Source of the DNA: DATAOG01 sp963840925
GTDB taxonomy: Bacteria > Pseudomonadota > Alphaproteobacteria > Geminicoccales > Geminicoccaceae
NCBI GenBank assembly: GCA_963840925.1
Contig: CAWJAY010000036.1
Coordinates: forward strand, 56,645-120,644
Length of the DNA stretch: 64,000 nucleotides
Direction: 5' to 3'
A program made the translations under genes and the position numbers. Numbering within the stretch: the stretch's first letter is position 1; each line of letters starts with the position of its first letter. This document shows positions 27,613-38,135 of the stretch, in pieces. The notes beneath the pieces are model-generated. The model was given only the letters and a program-made list of their open reading frames with translations, made no database searches and was not told the DNA's origin.

Positions 27613-29649
27613 ATGCGCTACATGCTGGCGATCGACGTCGGCGGCACCTTCACGGACTTCGTCGCCTACGATGCCCAGACCCGGACCATCGAGGTCTGGA
27701 AGGAGCCCTCGGTGCCGAGCGATCCGGTCCAGGGCATCCTCGCCGGGCTCGAGCGCTTCGCCCGCCCGGGCGAGATCGCCAACATCCGGATCGGGACCAC
27801 GGTCGCGACCAATGCGCTGCTCGAGCACAAGGGCGCCGTGGTCGCCTACATCGCGACCAAGGGCTTCCGCGACGTGCCGTTCATCCAGCGCGGCAACCGC
27901 AAGTTCCACTACGACATGAGCTGGGTGAAGCCGAAGCCGCTGGTCAAACGCCGCCACTGCTTCGAGGTAGCTGAGCGGGTCGACGCCTACGGCCGGGTGC
28001 TGACGCCGCTGGACGAGGCCGAGGTGCGCAAGGTCGCGGCCGCGATCCGGGCGCTGCCGGAGATCGAGGCGGTCGCCGTCTGCCTGTTGTTCTCCTACCT
28101 CAACCCCGACCACGAGCGGCGGGTCAAGGAGATCCTGAGCCAGGAGCTGCCGGGCAAGGCGCTCTCGATCTCGTACGAGGTCCTGCCCAAGTGGAAGGAA
28201 TACGAGCGCAGCCTCGACCGCGATCGCGGATGCCTATCTCAAGCCCGTGGTCAGCCGCCGGCTGGTCGCGATGCGCGAGCGCCTGGACCGGGCCGGGATC
28301 AGCGCGCCCGCCGTGATCATCAAGTCGAACGGCGGCGAGATGAGCCTGGACGCCGCCGCCGCGGCGCCGGTCAACATGGTGCTCTCGGGCCCGACCGGCG
28401 GCGTGATCGCGAGCCGCTGCGTCGCGCGCGACCTCGGCATCGACCACCTGGTCACGATCGACATGGGCGGCACCTCGACCGACGTCTCGACCGTGATCGG
28501 CGGCCGCGAGAGCTTCACCACCGCCTTCGAGATCGAGTGGGGGGTGCCGGTCCAGATCCCGATGGTCGACATCCGCACGATCGGCGCGGGCGGCGGCTCG
28601 ATCGCCTGGATCGACAAGGGCGGCATGCTCCAGGTCGGGCCCGCAGAGCGCCGGCGCCGAGCCCGGCCCGGCCTGCTACGGCCGCGGCGGCACGCGCGGC
28701 GACCGTGACCGACGCCAACCTCGTGCTCGGGCGGATCAATCCCGACAATTTCCTGGGCGGGCGGATGCGGCTCGACGTCGCCGCCGCGCGCCGGGCGGTC
28801 CAGGACCTCGCGCAACAGCTCGGCCAGCAGCTCGAGGCGACCGCGCTCGCGATCGCCCGGATCGTCGACACCAACATGATCGGCGCGCTCCGCTCGGTGC
28901 TGATCGAGCGCGGCCTCGACCCGCGCGACTTCACGCTCTGCGCCTTCGGCGGCGCGACGCCGCTGCACGCGAGCTCGCTGATCCGCGAGATGGGCATCCC
29001 GCGCGCGATCGTGCCGGTCCACCCGGCCCAGTTTTCCGCCTACGGCTTCATCCTGACCGACGCCCGGGTCGATCGCCAGCGCACCACGCAGCTGACCAGC
29101 AAGCGCTTCGACACCGCGGTCGCCAACCGGGTCATGGATGAGCTGGTCGCCGAGAGCGTCGAGGAGCTGAAGGGCCAAGGCTACCAGGAGGACATCAGGG
29201 TCACGCGCGGGCTCGAGATGCGCTACCTCGGCCAGAACTACGAGCTGGAGCTGGAGGTGCCGTTCGAGCGCTTCGATCCGGCAACCACCGAGGCGCTCTG
29301 GCAGCGCTTCCACGCCGCGCACGAGACCCGCTTCGGCTTTGCGATCCCGGGCGAGATCATCGAGATCGTGACCTACACCGTGACCGCGATCGCGCCCACG
29401 CCCAAGCCCGATCCGGTACCGATCGCGCGCGCCAGCGGCACGCCCGCGCCCAAAGCTACTCGCCGGGTCTGGTTCATCGATGGCGCGGAGGATGTGCCGG
29501 TCTTCGACCGCACCACCCTCTGCTTCGGCCAGACCATCGATGGCCCGGCCCTGATCGAGGAGGACGCCTCGGTCACCGTGCTCGAAGCCGGCCACCGACT
29601 GCGCCCCGACCCGGCTGGCCATCTGCTGATCGAGCGCGCCGACGCCTGA
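27613..29649 (+). CDS. Hydantoinase/oxoprolinase subunit A, HyuA-like, copy 2 (two frameshifts)
   Basis: Complete HyuA-type alpha subunit, about 678 aa. The N-terminal ASKHA motif is DVGGTFTDFVAYD (residues 7-19), then IGTTVATNALLEHKGA, FSYLNPDHERRVKEIL, SNGGEMSLDAAAAAPVNMVL, LVTIDMGGTSTDVSTVIGG and RTIGAGGGSIAWIDKGGML. The C-terminal domain from 28700 onward is in one clean frame. Extra bases near 28227 and at several points in 28630-28700 break the frame; these are the last breaks of the error-rich stretch. It is more similar in layout to acetone/acetophenone-carboxylase-type HyuA than to fused oxoprolinase. Fourth gene of the A-B-B-A array, convergent with kdpE 9 nt away. Confidence 0.85.
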   Translation: MRYMLAIDVGGTFTDFVAYDAQTRTIEVWKEPSVPSDPVQGILAGLERFARPGEIANIRIGTTVATNALLEHKGAVVAYIATKGFRDVPFIQRGNRKFHYDMSWVKPKPLVKRRHCFEVAERVDAYGRVLTPLDEAEVRKVAAAIRALPEIEAVAVCLLFSYLNPDHERRVKEILSQELPGKALSISYEVLPKWKEYERSLDRDRGCLSQARGQPPAGRDARAPGPGRDQRARRDHQVERRRDEPGRRRRGAGQHGALGPDRRRDREPLRRARPRHRPPGHDRHGRHLDRRLDRDRRPRELHHRLRDRVGGAGPDPDGRHPHDRRGRRLDRLDRQGRHAPGRARRAPAPSPARPATAAAARAATVTDANLVLGRINPDNFLGGRMRLDVAAARRAVQDLAQQLGQQLEATALAIARIVDTNMIGALRSVLIERGLDPRDFTLCAFGGATPLHASSLIREMGIPRAIVPVHPAQFSAYGFILTDARVDRQRTTQLTSKRFDTAVANRVMDELVAESVEELKGQGYQEDIRVTRGLEMRYLGQNYELELEVPFERFDPATTEALWQRFHAAHETRFGFAIPGEIIEIVTYTVTAIAPTPKPDPVPIARASGTPAPKATRRVWFIDGAEDVPVFDRTTLCFGQTIDGPALIEEDASVTVLEAGHRLRPDPAGHLLIERADA

Positions 29650-29658
29650 GCCCGTCGT

Positions 29659-30363
29659 TCAGCTCTCGGCCTCGAGCAGCCGGTAGCCGACGCCCGGCTC
29701 GTTGCTGATATAGCGCGGGTTCGCGGGATCGTCGCCCAGCTTCTGGCGCAGGTGCCCGATATAGATGCGCAGATAGTGGGTCTCGTGCTCGTGCGCCGGG
29801 CCCCAGACCCCGCGCAGCAGCTGCTGGTGGGTGATGATCCGGCCGGCGTGCAGCGCCAGCAGGCGCAACAGCGCGAATTCCTTGCGCGTCAGCTTGACCT
29901 CGGCGCCGCCGATCCGGACCCGATGGCGCGCGACGTCGATCGCGAGGTCGCCGATCGTGATCACCGGCGGCGGCAGCTCGCCTTCCTGCCTGCGGCTGCG
30001 CAGCACCGCCCGCACCCGCGCCAGCAGCTCGTGGATGCCGAACGGTTTGGTGACGTAGTCGTCGGCGCCGGCGTCGAGTGCTGCCACCTTCTCAGCCTCG
30101 CCGGCGCGCACCGAGAGCACGATGATCGGCACGCTCGACCACTCGCGGATCCGCGCGATCACGCGCTGGCCGTCCTGGTCCGAGAGCCCGAGGTCGAGGA
30201 TCACGAGGTCGGGACCCTCGGTCGCGCACTTGGCCGCACCCTCCTCGCCGCGGGCGGCCTCGATCACCTGGTAGCCGTGCGCGCTCAGGCTGATCCGCAG
30301 GAACTTGCGGATCTGGGGCTCGTCGTCGACGACCAGGATGCGCGCGAGCCCGTCCGTGGTCAT
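29659..30363 (-). CDS. kdpE: KdpE response regulator
   Basis: OmpR/PhoB-family regulator of the kdp operon, 234 aa. The receiver domain has the acidic pair in VVDDEP, phospho-acceptor Asp57 (VILDLGL) and Lys106 (VTKPF). A winged-helix DNA-binding domain follows from about residue 130 (VKLTRKEFALLRLLALHAG, YIGHLRQKLGDDPANPRYI given in part). It is phosphorylated by KdpD under low K+ or turgor stress and activates kdpFABC. The ATG overlaps the kdpD stop (ATGA at 30360-30363). Confidence 0.95.
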   Translation of the reverse strand: MTTDGLARILVVDDEPQIRKFLRISLSAHGYQVIEAARGEEGAAKCATEGPDLVILDLGLSDQDGQRVIARIREWSSVPIIVLSVRAGEAEKVAALDAGADDYVTKPFGIHELLARVRAVLRSRRQEGELPPPVITIGDLAIDVARHRVRIGGAEVKLTRKEFALLRLLALHAGRIITHQQLLRGVWGPAHEHETHYLRIYIGHLRQKLGDDPANPRYISNEPGVGYRLLEAES

Positions 30364-33086
30364 CGCGCCGCCGCTCCACCCGGCTCGAGCGCCTCGCGCT
30401 CCTCGACGCCCTCGGGCACCTCGGGGACCGGACGCAGCGGCAGCCAGAAGGCGATCGTCGTGCCCTGTCCGCCCTTTCCGGGCAGCGCCTCGATCCGGCC
30501 GCCATGGGCCGCGATCAGACCCCGGCAGATCGAGAGCCCAAGCCCTGTGCCCGCGGCCTGCTTGTCGCCGGCGCGGACGCGATAGAACATGTCGAACACG
30601 TTCTCGCGCGCATCCGGCGGGATGCCAGGCCCCTCGTCGCTGACCCGGACGCCGACCTCGTCACCTTCGCGCGCGGCAGCGATCTCGATCCGCCCGCCCG
30701 CCGGCGAGTACTTGGCGGCATTGTCCAGGATGTTGACCAGGACCTGCTCGATCAGCACCGGGTCGACGTACAGCAGCGGCAGATCGTCCGGGATGACGAT
30801 CTCGACCTTGACCGGCGCTCGCGTCAGTTGCTGCGCGGCGCGTCCGACGATCTCGCGCAGATCGACCCAGTCGCGGTTCGGTCGCAAAGCGCCGTAGCCG
30901 AGCCGGGTCATGTCCAAGAGGTTCTGCACGAACCGGTTCAGGCGCTCGCTCTCTTCCAGGATCGTCCGCAGCAGCTGGGCCCGATCCGCGCTCGAGAACG
31001 CGCCCTCGGAGCTGGCGAGGCTGGTCGCCGAGCCGATGATCGAGACCAAGGGCGTGCGCAGGTCATGGGACACCGACGAGAGCAGCGCCGCGCGCAGCCG
31101 CTCGGTCTCGGTCAGAAGGCGCGCCTCCTCGATGTCGCCGGCAAGGTTGGTGCGCTCGATCGCGACCGCGACCTGGTCGACCAGCGCTTCCAGCAGCCGC
31201 CGCTGCTCCTCCGCCAGCTGCCGCCTGGGGTTCTCGAACGAGACGCCGAGCAGGCCGACCGGGCCGCGTCCGGTCTTGAGCGGCAGGAACAGCCATTCCG
31301 AGGCCGGCAGCGTGTCCGAGCTCCAGCCTGCCGATTGGCCGTGCTCCCAGGTCCAGCGGGCAGCACCCCAGGCGGTCGGCGAGATCTGGTCCTCGGGCGG
31401 GTAGCCGGCGGCGATCTCGAGCTGGCCCGCGCGCGGCAGCAGCACCAGCGAGTGGCACTGCAGCGTCGAGGCGACATGGTGGACCGCCGCCCAGAGCACG
31501 TCGTCGAGCGCCGCCGCGCCCGCGATCTTGCGGCTGAACTCGTAGAGGTTGGCGGTCCGCTTGGCGGTGATCCGCATCGCTTCGACCTGCGCCTTGAGCC
31601 GCGCCGCGAGGTTGCCGACGATGACCGCGACCACGAGGAACAGGATCACGGTCAGCACGTCGCCGCGGCGCGCGATGTTGAGCGTGTGGTAAGGCTCGGT
31701 GAAGAAGAAGTTGTAGGCCGCAAAGCTCAGCAGGCTAGTGTAGACCGACGGCCAGAGCCCAAATCGGATCGCCACCAGCAGCACCGCCATCAGGAAGATC
31801 AGCGACAGGTTGGCAAGCGGCAGGAAGCGCTCGGCGACATGGGAGAGGGCGGATGCGATCGCGACCGCGACCGTCGCCCAGCCGATCGCGCTGAGCTCCG
31901 GTCTGGGCCCGGCGGTGCCGGCCTCGATCACCTGGCCGGGCGCCGTCTCCGCCTCAGGCGTCACGATCGTGATCTCGAACTGGCCGGCGGTGTCGAGCAG
32001 GCGCTTGGTGACCCGCTCCCGCAGCCAGCCGGACCAGCGCCGCCGGCGCGCTCGGCCGAGCAGGATGCGGCTGACGTTGCGCGAGCGCGCAAAGCTCAAG
32101 ATCTCGCCGGCGATGTCGGATTCGGCGTGCAGCGTCGCGGTCTCGCCGCCCAGGCTCTCGGCCAGCCGGAGCACCTCCGCGATCCGGTCCCTGGCGTCCT
32201 CGGGCAGCGTGTCGTGTCTGGGCGTGTGCACGTTGACCGCGATCCAGGGCATGCGCGCCCGGTCCGCCATGCGTTTGGCGGTGCGCACCAGCTTCTTCGC
32301 GACCGGGAACTCGTTGACGCACACCAGCAGGCGGTCCTGGGTCGGCCACGGGCCCGCGATCGCGTGCGCGCGCATGTAGTCGACCATCTGGGCGTCGACC
32401 CGCGCGGCGGCCGCCCGCATCGCCAGCTCGCGGAACGCGGTGAGATTGCCCTTGCTGAAGAAGTTGCGGATCGCGCGCCCGACCTGGTCCTGGATATAGA
32501 CCTTGCCTTCCCGCAGGCGCTGGATCAGGTCGTCCGGCGGCAGGTCGATCAGCTCGATCTCGTCCGCCAGCTCCAAGACCTTGTCGGGCAGCGTCTCGCG
32601 CACGCGTACGCCCGAGATGCGCGCGACCACGTCGTTCAGACTCTCCAGATGCTGGATGTTCAGCGTGGTATAGACGTCGATCCCGGCTGCGAGCAGCTCC
32701 TCGACGTCCTGCCAGCGCTTGACGTGGCGCGAGCCCGGCACGTTGGTGTGCGCAAGCTCGTCGACGATCGCGAGCTTGGGCCGGCGCCAGAGCAGGGCCT
32801 CAAGATCCATCTCGGAGAAGATCCGGCCGCGATAGGCAAGCCGGCGCGGCGGCAGCACATCCAGACCCCGGAGCAGCGCCTGCGTCTCGGCGCGCCCATG
32901 GGTCTCGACCACGCCGACGACGAGGTTCAAGCCGTCGCGGCGCCGCTCCTGCGCCGCCTGCAGCATGGAGTAGGTCTTGCCGACGCCGGGGTAGGGGCCG
33001 AGGAAAATCTTGAGCCGGCCGCGCCCCTCCTTCCTGGCCTCCTCGAGGAGCGCCTCAGGGGTCGGCCGGCCCTCGTCCTCAGCCAT
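30360..33086 (-). CDS. kdpD: KdpD osmosensitive K+ sensor histidine kinase
   Basis: Membrane sensor kinase controlling K+-ATPase expression, 908 aa, full length for the family. The N-terminal KdpD domain carries Walker A GPYPGVGKT (30-38) and the Walker B-like LAIVDELAHTN. It is followed by a universal-stress-like domain, a four-helix DUF4118 membrane block (about residues 395-500), a GAF-like region, the HisKA motif SSVSHDLRTPL with the phospho-His, and a HATPase domain with NILDNAAKYSPAG, DEGPGIP and GTGLGLSI. The start at 33086 lies 153 nt downstream of kdpC, a larger gap than elsewhere in the operon, so a secondary promoter is possible. Confidence 0.95.
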   Translation of the reverse strand: MAEDEGRPTPEALLEEARKEGRGRLKIFLGPYPGVGKTYSMLQAAQERRRDGLNLVVGVVETHGRAETQALLRGLDVLPPRRLAYRGRIFSEMDLEALLWRRPKLAIVDELAHTNVPGSRHVKRWQDVEELLAAGIDVYTTLNIQHLESLNDVVARISGVRVRETLPDKVLELADEIELIDLPPDDLIQRLREGKVYIQDQVGRAIRNFFSKGNLTAFRELAMRAAAARVDAQMVDYMRAHAIAGPWPTQDRLLVCVNEFPVAKKLVRTAKRMADRARMPWIAVNVHTPRHDTLPEDARDRIAEVLRLAESLGGETATLHAESDIAGEILSFARSRNVSRILLGRARRRRWSGWLRERVTKRLLDTAGQFEITIVTPEAETAPGQVIEAGTAGPRPELSAIGWATVAVAIASALSHVAERFLPLANLSLIFLMAVLLVAIRFGLWPSVYTSLLSFAAYNFFFTEPYHTLNIARRGDVLTVILFLVVAVIVGNLAARLKAQVEAMRITAKRTANLYEFSRKIAGAAALDDVLWAAVHHVASTLQCHSLVLLPRAGQLEIAAGYPPEDQISPTAWGAARWTWEHGQSAGWSSDTLPASEWLFLPLKTGRGPVGLLGVSFENPRRQLAEEQRRLLEALVDQVAVAIERTNLAGDIEEARLLTETERLRAALLSSVSHDLRTPLVSIIGSATSLASSEGAFSSADRAQLLRTILEESERLNRFVQNLLDMTRLGYGALRPNRDWVDLREIVGRAAQQLTRAPVKVEIVIPDDLPLLYVDPVLIEQVLVNILDNAAKYSPAGGRIEIAAAREGDEVGVRVSDEGPGIPPDARENVFDMFYRVRAGDKQAAGTGLGLSICRGLIAAHGGRIEALPGKGGQGTTIAFWLPLRPVPEVPEGVEEREALEPGGAAAR

Positions 33087-33239
33087 CCTCGTTCAGCGCA
33101 TGAACTCGAGAGGGTTTCGTACCCGGATGTTAGGCGCGCAGCGAGCGGCCCGACAAGCCGCTTCGCTGGACCGCCCGCGAGGAACGCGCCGAACCGTTTG
33201 ATCATGGCTCGGCCACTCCCACTCGGGCAGGCGCGCTCC

Positions 33240-33809
33240 TCAGCTGCCCGCGAGGTCGTCGAGGGCAAGGTTCAAGAGCAGCACGTTGACCCGCCGTTCC
33301 CCGAGCAGGCCGAGGACGCGGCCCACGGTGTGCTCCTCGACGAGCTTGGCGACCCGTTCCTCGGCCAAGCCTCGGGCCTTGGCCACACGCGCCACCTGGA
33401 AGCGGGCAGCCCGCGGCGAGATGTGCGGGTCGAGGCCGCTGCCGGAGGCAGTGACCAGATCGATCGGGACCGCCGCACCCGGGTTCTCGGCTCGAAGCCG
33501 CTCGACGTCCGCGCGCACGCGCTCGATCAGGACCCGGCTGGTCGGGCCGAGGTTCGAGCCGCTCGACGCCGCCCCGTTGTAGCCGTCGCCGGCGGCCGAC
33601 GGCCGGCCATGGAAGTAGCGCTCGGTCGTGAAGCTTTGTCCGATCAGCTCGGAGCCCAGCACCTGGCCGTCCCGTTCGATCAGGCTGCCGTTGGCCTGAT
33701 GCGGGAACGCGACCTGGGCGATGCCGGTGAGCAGGAATGGGCAGATCAGGCCCGTGATCAGCGTGAACAGCACGAGCAGCACGAGTGCCGGGCGAACGTG
33801 CTCAGCCAT
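33240..33809 (-). CDS. kdpC: KdpC, K+-transporting ATPase subunit
   Basis: Single-span accessory subunit of the KdpFABC K+ pump, 189 aa, needed for assembly and affinity. One N-terminal transmembrane helix (ALVLLVLFTLITGLICPFLL region, residues 7-27) is followed by a periplasmic domain with the family motifs YFHGRPSAAG, YNGAASSGSNLGPTS, DLVTASGSGLDPHISP and the C-terminal RVNVLLLNLALD. It lies 12 nt downstream of kdpB. Confidence 0.95.
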   Translation of the reverse strand: MAEHVRPALVLLVLFTLITGLICPFLLTGIAQVAFPHQANGSLIERDGQVLGSELIGQSFTTERYFHGRPSAAGDGYNGAASSGSNLGPTSRVLIERVRADVERLRAENPGAAVPIDLVTASGSGLDPHISPRAARFQVARVAKARGLAEERVAKLVEEHTVGRVLGLLGERRVNVLLLNLALDDLAGS

Positions 33810-33821
33810 GGCCGTCTCTCC

Positions 33822-35960
<2,139 letters not shown>

Positions 35961-35984
35961 TGCAGCCAGTCCGGTGCGGGTGGG

Positions 35985-37688
35985 TCAGAACAGCGTGTGC
36001 GCGTGCATCGCGAGATGCTCGACGACCGGCCCGAGTGCCAGCGCCGGGAAGAAGGTGAGGCCGCCGATGATCACGATCACGCCGACCAGCAGGCCGACGA
36101 ACAGGCCGCCGGTGGTGGGGAAGGTTCCGGCCGACGCCGGCACCGCCTTCTTGACCGCCAGCGAGCCGGCCACCGCCATCATCGGGACGATCACGCAATA
36201 GCGCCCGATCAGCATCGCCAGGCCGCCGGTCGTGTTGTACCAGAGCGTATTGCCCGTGAAACCGCCGAACGCGGAGCCGTTGTTGCCGGTCTGCGAGGTA
36301 TAGAGATACATGATCTCGCTGAAGCCGTGCGGCCCCGGGTCCTGGATGCTGGCCAAGCCGAACGGCGCCACGGTCGCGACCGCCATGAAGCCGAGGATCG
36401 AAAGCGGCAGCACGACGATCGCGAGGATCGCCATCTTGACCTCCTTGGCCTCGATCTTCTTGCCGAGATATTCCGGCGTGCGGCCGACCATCAACCCGGC
36501 GACGAACACCGCGATGATGACGAACAGCAGCATGCCGTAGAGGCCGGAGCCGACCCCGCCGAAGACGATCTCGCCGAGCTGGATCAGGATCATCGGGATC
36601 ATGCCGCCGAGCGGCGTGAAGCTGTCGTGCATCGCATTGACGGAGCCGTTCGAGGCGGCCGTGGTCGCGACCGCCCACAGGCTCGAATTGGCCAGGCCGA
36701 AGCGGACCTCCTTGCCTTCCATGTTGGCAGGATCGAGCCCGAGCGCGGCAAAGTTCGGATTGCCGGCACTTTCCGCCCAGTAGGTGATCAGCACGCCGGC
36801 CAAGAAGATGATCGACATCGCGGCGTAGAGCGCCCAGCCCTGGCGCTCGTCCCTGACCATCCGCCCGAAGGTGTTGGTCAGCGCCGCCGGGATCAGCAGG
36901 ATGTAGAGCAACTCGAGAAAGTTGCTGAGCGGCGTCGGGTTCTCGTACGGTACCGCCGAGTTGGCGTTCCAGAAGCCGCCGCCGTTGGTGCCAAGCTGCT
37001 TGATCGCGATCTGCCAGGCTGCCGGCCCCTGGCTCAGCGTCTGCTTGGCACCTTCGAGCGTGGTCGCCTCGACATAGGGGCCGAGGTTCTGCGGCACCCC
37101 CTGCCAGACGAGCAGCAGCGCGCCGAAGAACGTCAGCGGCAGCAGCACGTAGAGCGTCGCGCGGGTCAGATCGACCCAGAAATTGCCGACCGTCCGGCCC
37201 GAGGCCCGCGCCAAGGCGCGGATCAGGGCCAGGACGAGCGCTATGCCGGTAGCCGCGGAGACGAAGTTCTGGGTCGTCAGCGCCGCCATCTGGGTCAGAT
37301 AGCTCATCGTGCTCTCGCCGCCGTAGTTCTGCCAGTTGGTGTTCGACGCGAAGCTGACGGCGGTATTGAAGGCGAGGTCCGGGGCGACCGCGGACATGCC
37401 CGCGGGGTTCAGCGGCAGCGCCGCCTGCAAGCGCAGCAGCGCGTACGTCAACAGGAAGCCCAGGGCGTTGAAGACGAGCATCGCGAGCGTATAGGTGAGC
37501 CAGTGCTGCTCGCGCCGCTCATCGATGCCCGCGGCGCGATAAAAGCCGGCCTCGACCGGGCGCACCACCGGCGACAGCAAGGTCCGCTCGCCTTCGAACA
37601 CCCGCGCCATGAAGCGGCCGAGCGGAACTACGAGCGCGGTCAGCAGGGCGAAATAGAGGGCGATCTGCGCCCAGCCACCCCAGGTCAC
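35985..37688 (-). CDS. kdpA: KdpA, K+-binding channel-like subunit
   Basis: K+-selective subunit of the pump, 567 aa, with about ten membrane helices. Pore-like loops are recognisable, for example SNTNWQNYGGESTMSYLTQM, GTNGGGFWNANSAVPYENPT and TGNNGSAFGGFTGNTLWYN. The start is the GTG at 37688: it gives (M)TWGGWAQIALYFALLTALV, the usual beginning of KdpA, and has GAGGAG 9 nt upstream. A more distal ATG at 37730 lies inside kdpF and is unlikely. It follows kdpF by 13 nt. Confidence 0.95.
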   Translation of the reverse strand: MTWGGWAQIALYFALLTALVVPLGRFMARVFEGERTLLSPVVRPVEAGFYRAAGIDERREQHWLTYTLAMLVFNALGFLLTYALLRLQAALPLNPAGMSAVAPDLAFNTAVSFASNTNWQNYGGESTMSYLTQMAALTTQNFVSAATGIALVLALIRALARASGRTVGNFWVDLTRATLYVLLPLTFFGALLLVWQGVPQNLGPYVEATTLEGAKQTLSQGPAAWQIAIKQLGTNGGGFWNANSAVPYENPTPLSNFLELLYILLIPAALTNTFGRMVRDERQGWALYAAMSIIFLAGVLITYWAESAGNPNFAALGLDPANMEGKEVRFGLANSSLWAVATTAASNGSVNAMHDSFTPLGGMIPMILIQLGEIVFGGVGSGLYGMLLFVIIAVFVAGLMVGRTPEYLGKKIEAKEVKMAILAIVVLPLSILGFMAVATVAPFGLASIQDPGPHGFSEIMYLYTSQTGNNGSAFGGFTGNTLWYNTTGGLAMLIGRYCVIVPMMAVAGSLAVKKAVPASAGTFPTTGGLFVGLLVGVIVIIGGLTFFPALALGPVVEHLAMHAHTLF

Positions 37689-37701
37689 GGTCGTGGGCTC
37701 C

Positions 37702-37791
37702 TCAGAACCGCTCGGGCCGCAAGAGGGCATAGGTCAGGTAGACGAGCAGTCCGGCCGTCACCAGGATCGCGAGCGCATAGTCGATGATCAT
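37702..37791 (-). CDS. kdpF: KdpF, small stabilising subunit of the K+ pump
   Basis: A 29-residue single-helix peptide (MIIDYALAILVTAGLLVYLT then YALLRPERF) directly upstream of kdpA. The size, position and the YLTYALLRPERF ending match KdpF, which sits in the membrane and stabilises the KdpABC complex. It begins 10 nt after an even smaller membrane peptide gene and its stop is 13 nt before the kdpA GTG. Confidence 0.92.
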   Translation of the reverse strand: MIIDYALAILVTAGLLVYLTYALLRPERF

Positions 37792-37801
37792 CGCGGTTGC
37801 C

Positions 37802-37885
37802 TCAAAGCCGCTCGCAGGCGAGCGCATAACCCGCCGCCAGCGCGAAGAAGCCGATCCCGACGACCAGCATCAAGACGTCCAACAT
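37802..37885 (-). CDS. 27-residue membrane peptide preceding kdpF
   Basis: A short gene encoding MLDVLMLVVGIGFFALAAGY followed by ALACERL, a single hydrophobic helix with a short charged end. Small peptides of this kind precede kdpF in other proteobacterial kdp operons as far as I recall, but no function is established to my knowledge. The ATG at 37885 is preceded by GGGAG 8 nt upstream; that Shine-Dalgarno lies in the 3' arm of a perfect 15-bp hairpin. It is the first gene of the kdp operon and could act as a leader peptide or as an extra pump subunit. Confidence 0.7.
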   Translation of the reverse strand: MLDVLMLVVGIGFFALAAGYALACERL

Positions 37886-37893
37886 CGGTCAGG

Positions 37894-37936
37894 CTCCCTT
37901 GCTCCGCGGGCACGCTCTGCTCGCGGAGCAAGGGAG
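37894..37936 (-). promoter_or_regulatory. Perfect 15-bp hairpin enclosing the first Shine-Dalgarno of the kdp operon
   Basis: CTCCCTTGCTCCGCG (37894-37908 on the plus strand) and its exact reverse complement CGCGGAGCAAGGGAG (37922-37936) are separated by 13 nt. In the kdp mRNA the 3' arm ends in GGGAG, the ribosome-binding site of the first gene, so folding would block initiation. There is no U-tract, so it is not an intrinsic terminator. A DNA operator for a dimeric repressor is the alternative reading. Confidence 0.65.
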
Positions 37937-38135
37937 ATGGCGCTGCCGGCCCTCAAGCGGCCACGGCGATTGCGCAGCCCCGCCGCAAAAAGGTCGTCAA
38001 AGCTTTACGGCGATTTTGCGGCCCGCGGCGCTCCGGTCTTGACAGAGGCGGCGCCCGGCGCCTCCCATGGGTTCCCGCCCATCATCGCCAGCGGCCGCGG
38101 CGGCGGCTGCGCGCTTAGCAGGAGCTTGGCAGCAG

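Noticed and set aside
13430..28700. Programmed frameshifting or genuine mass pseudogenisation
   Set aside because: The number, spacing and extra-base character of the breaks across unrelated genes fit sequence error better; no slippery site with a downstream structure recurs.
33087..33239. Small protein gene between kdpC and kdpD
   Set aside because: An ATG-started frame exists on the minus strand near 33206, but it runs into the kdpD coding region in another frame and has no plausible end or conservation signal.
37894..37936. Kdp upstream hairpin as an intrinsic terminator
   Set aside because: No T-tract on either side; the arm instead contains a well-spaced ribosome-binding site.
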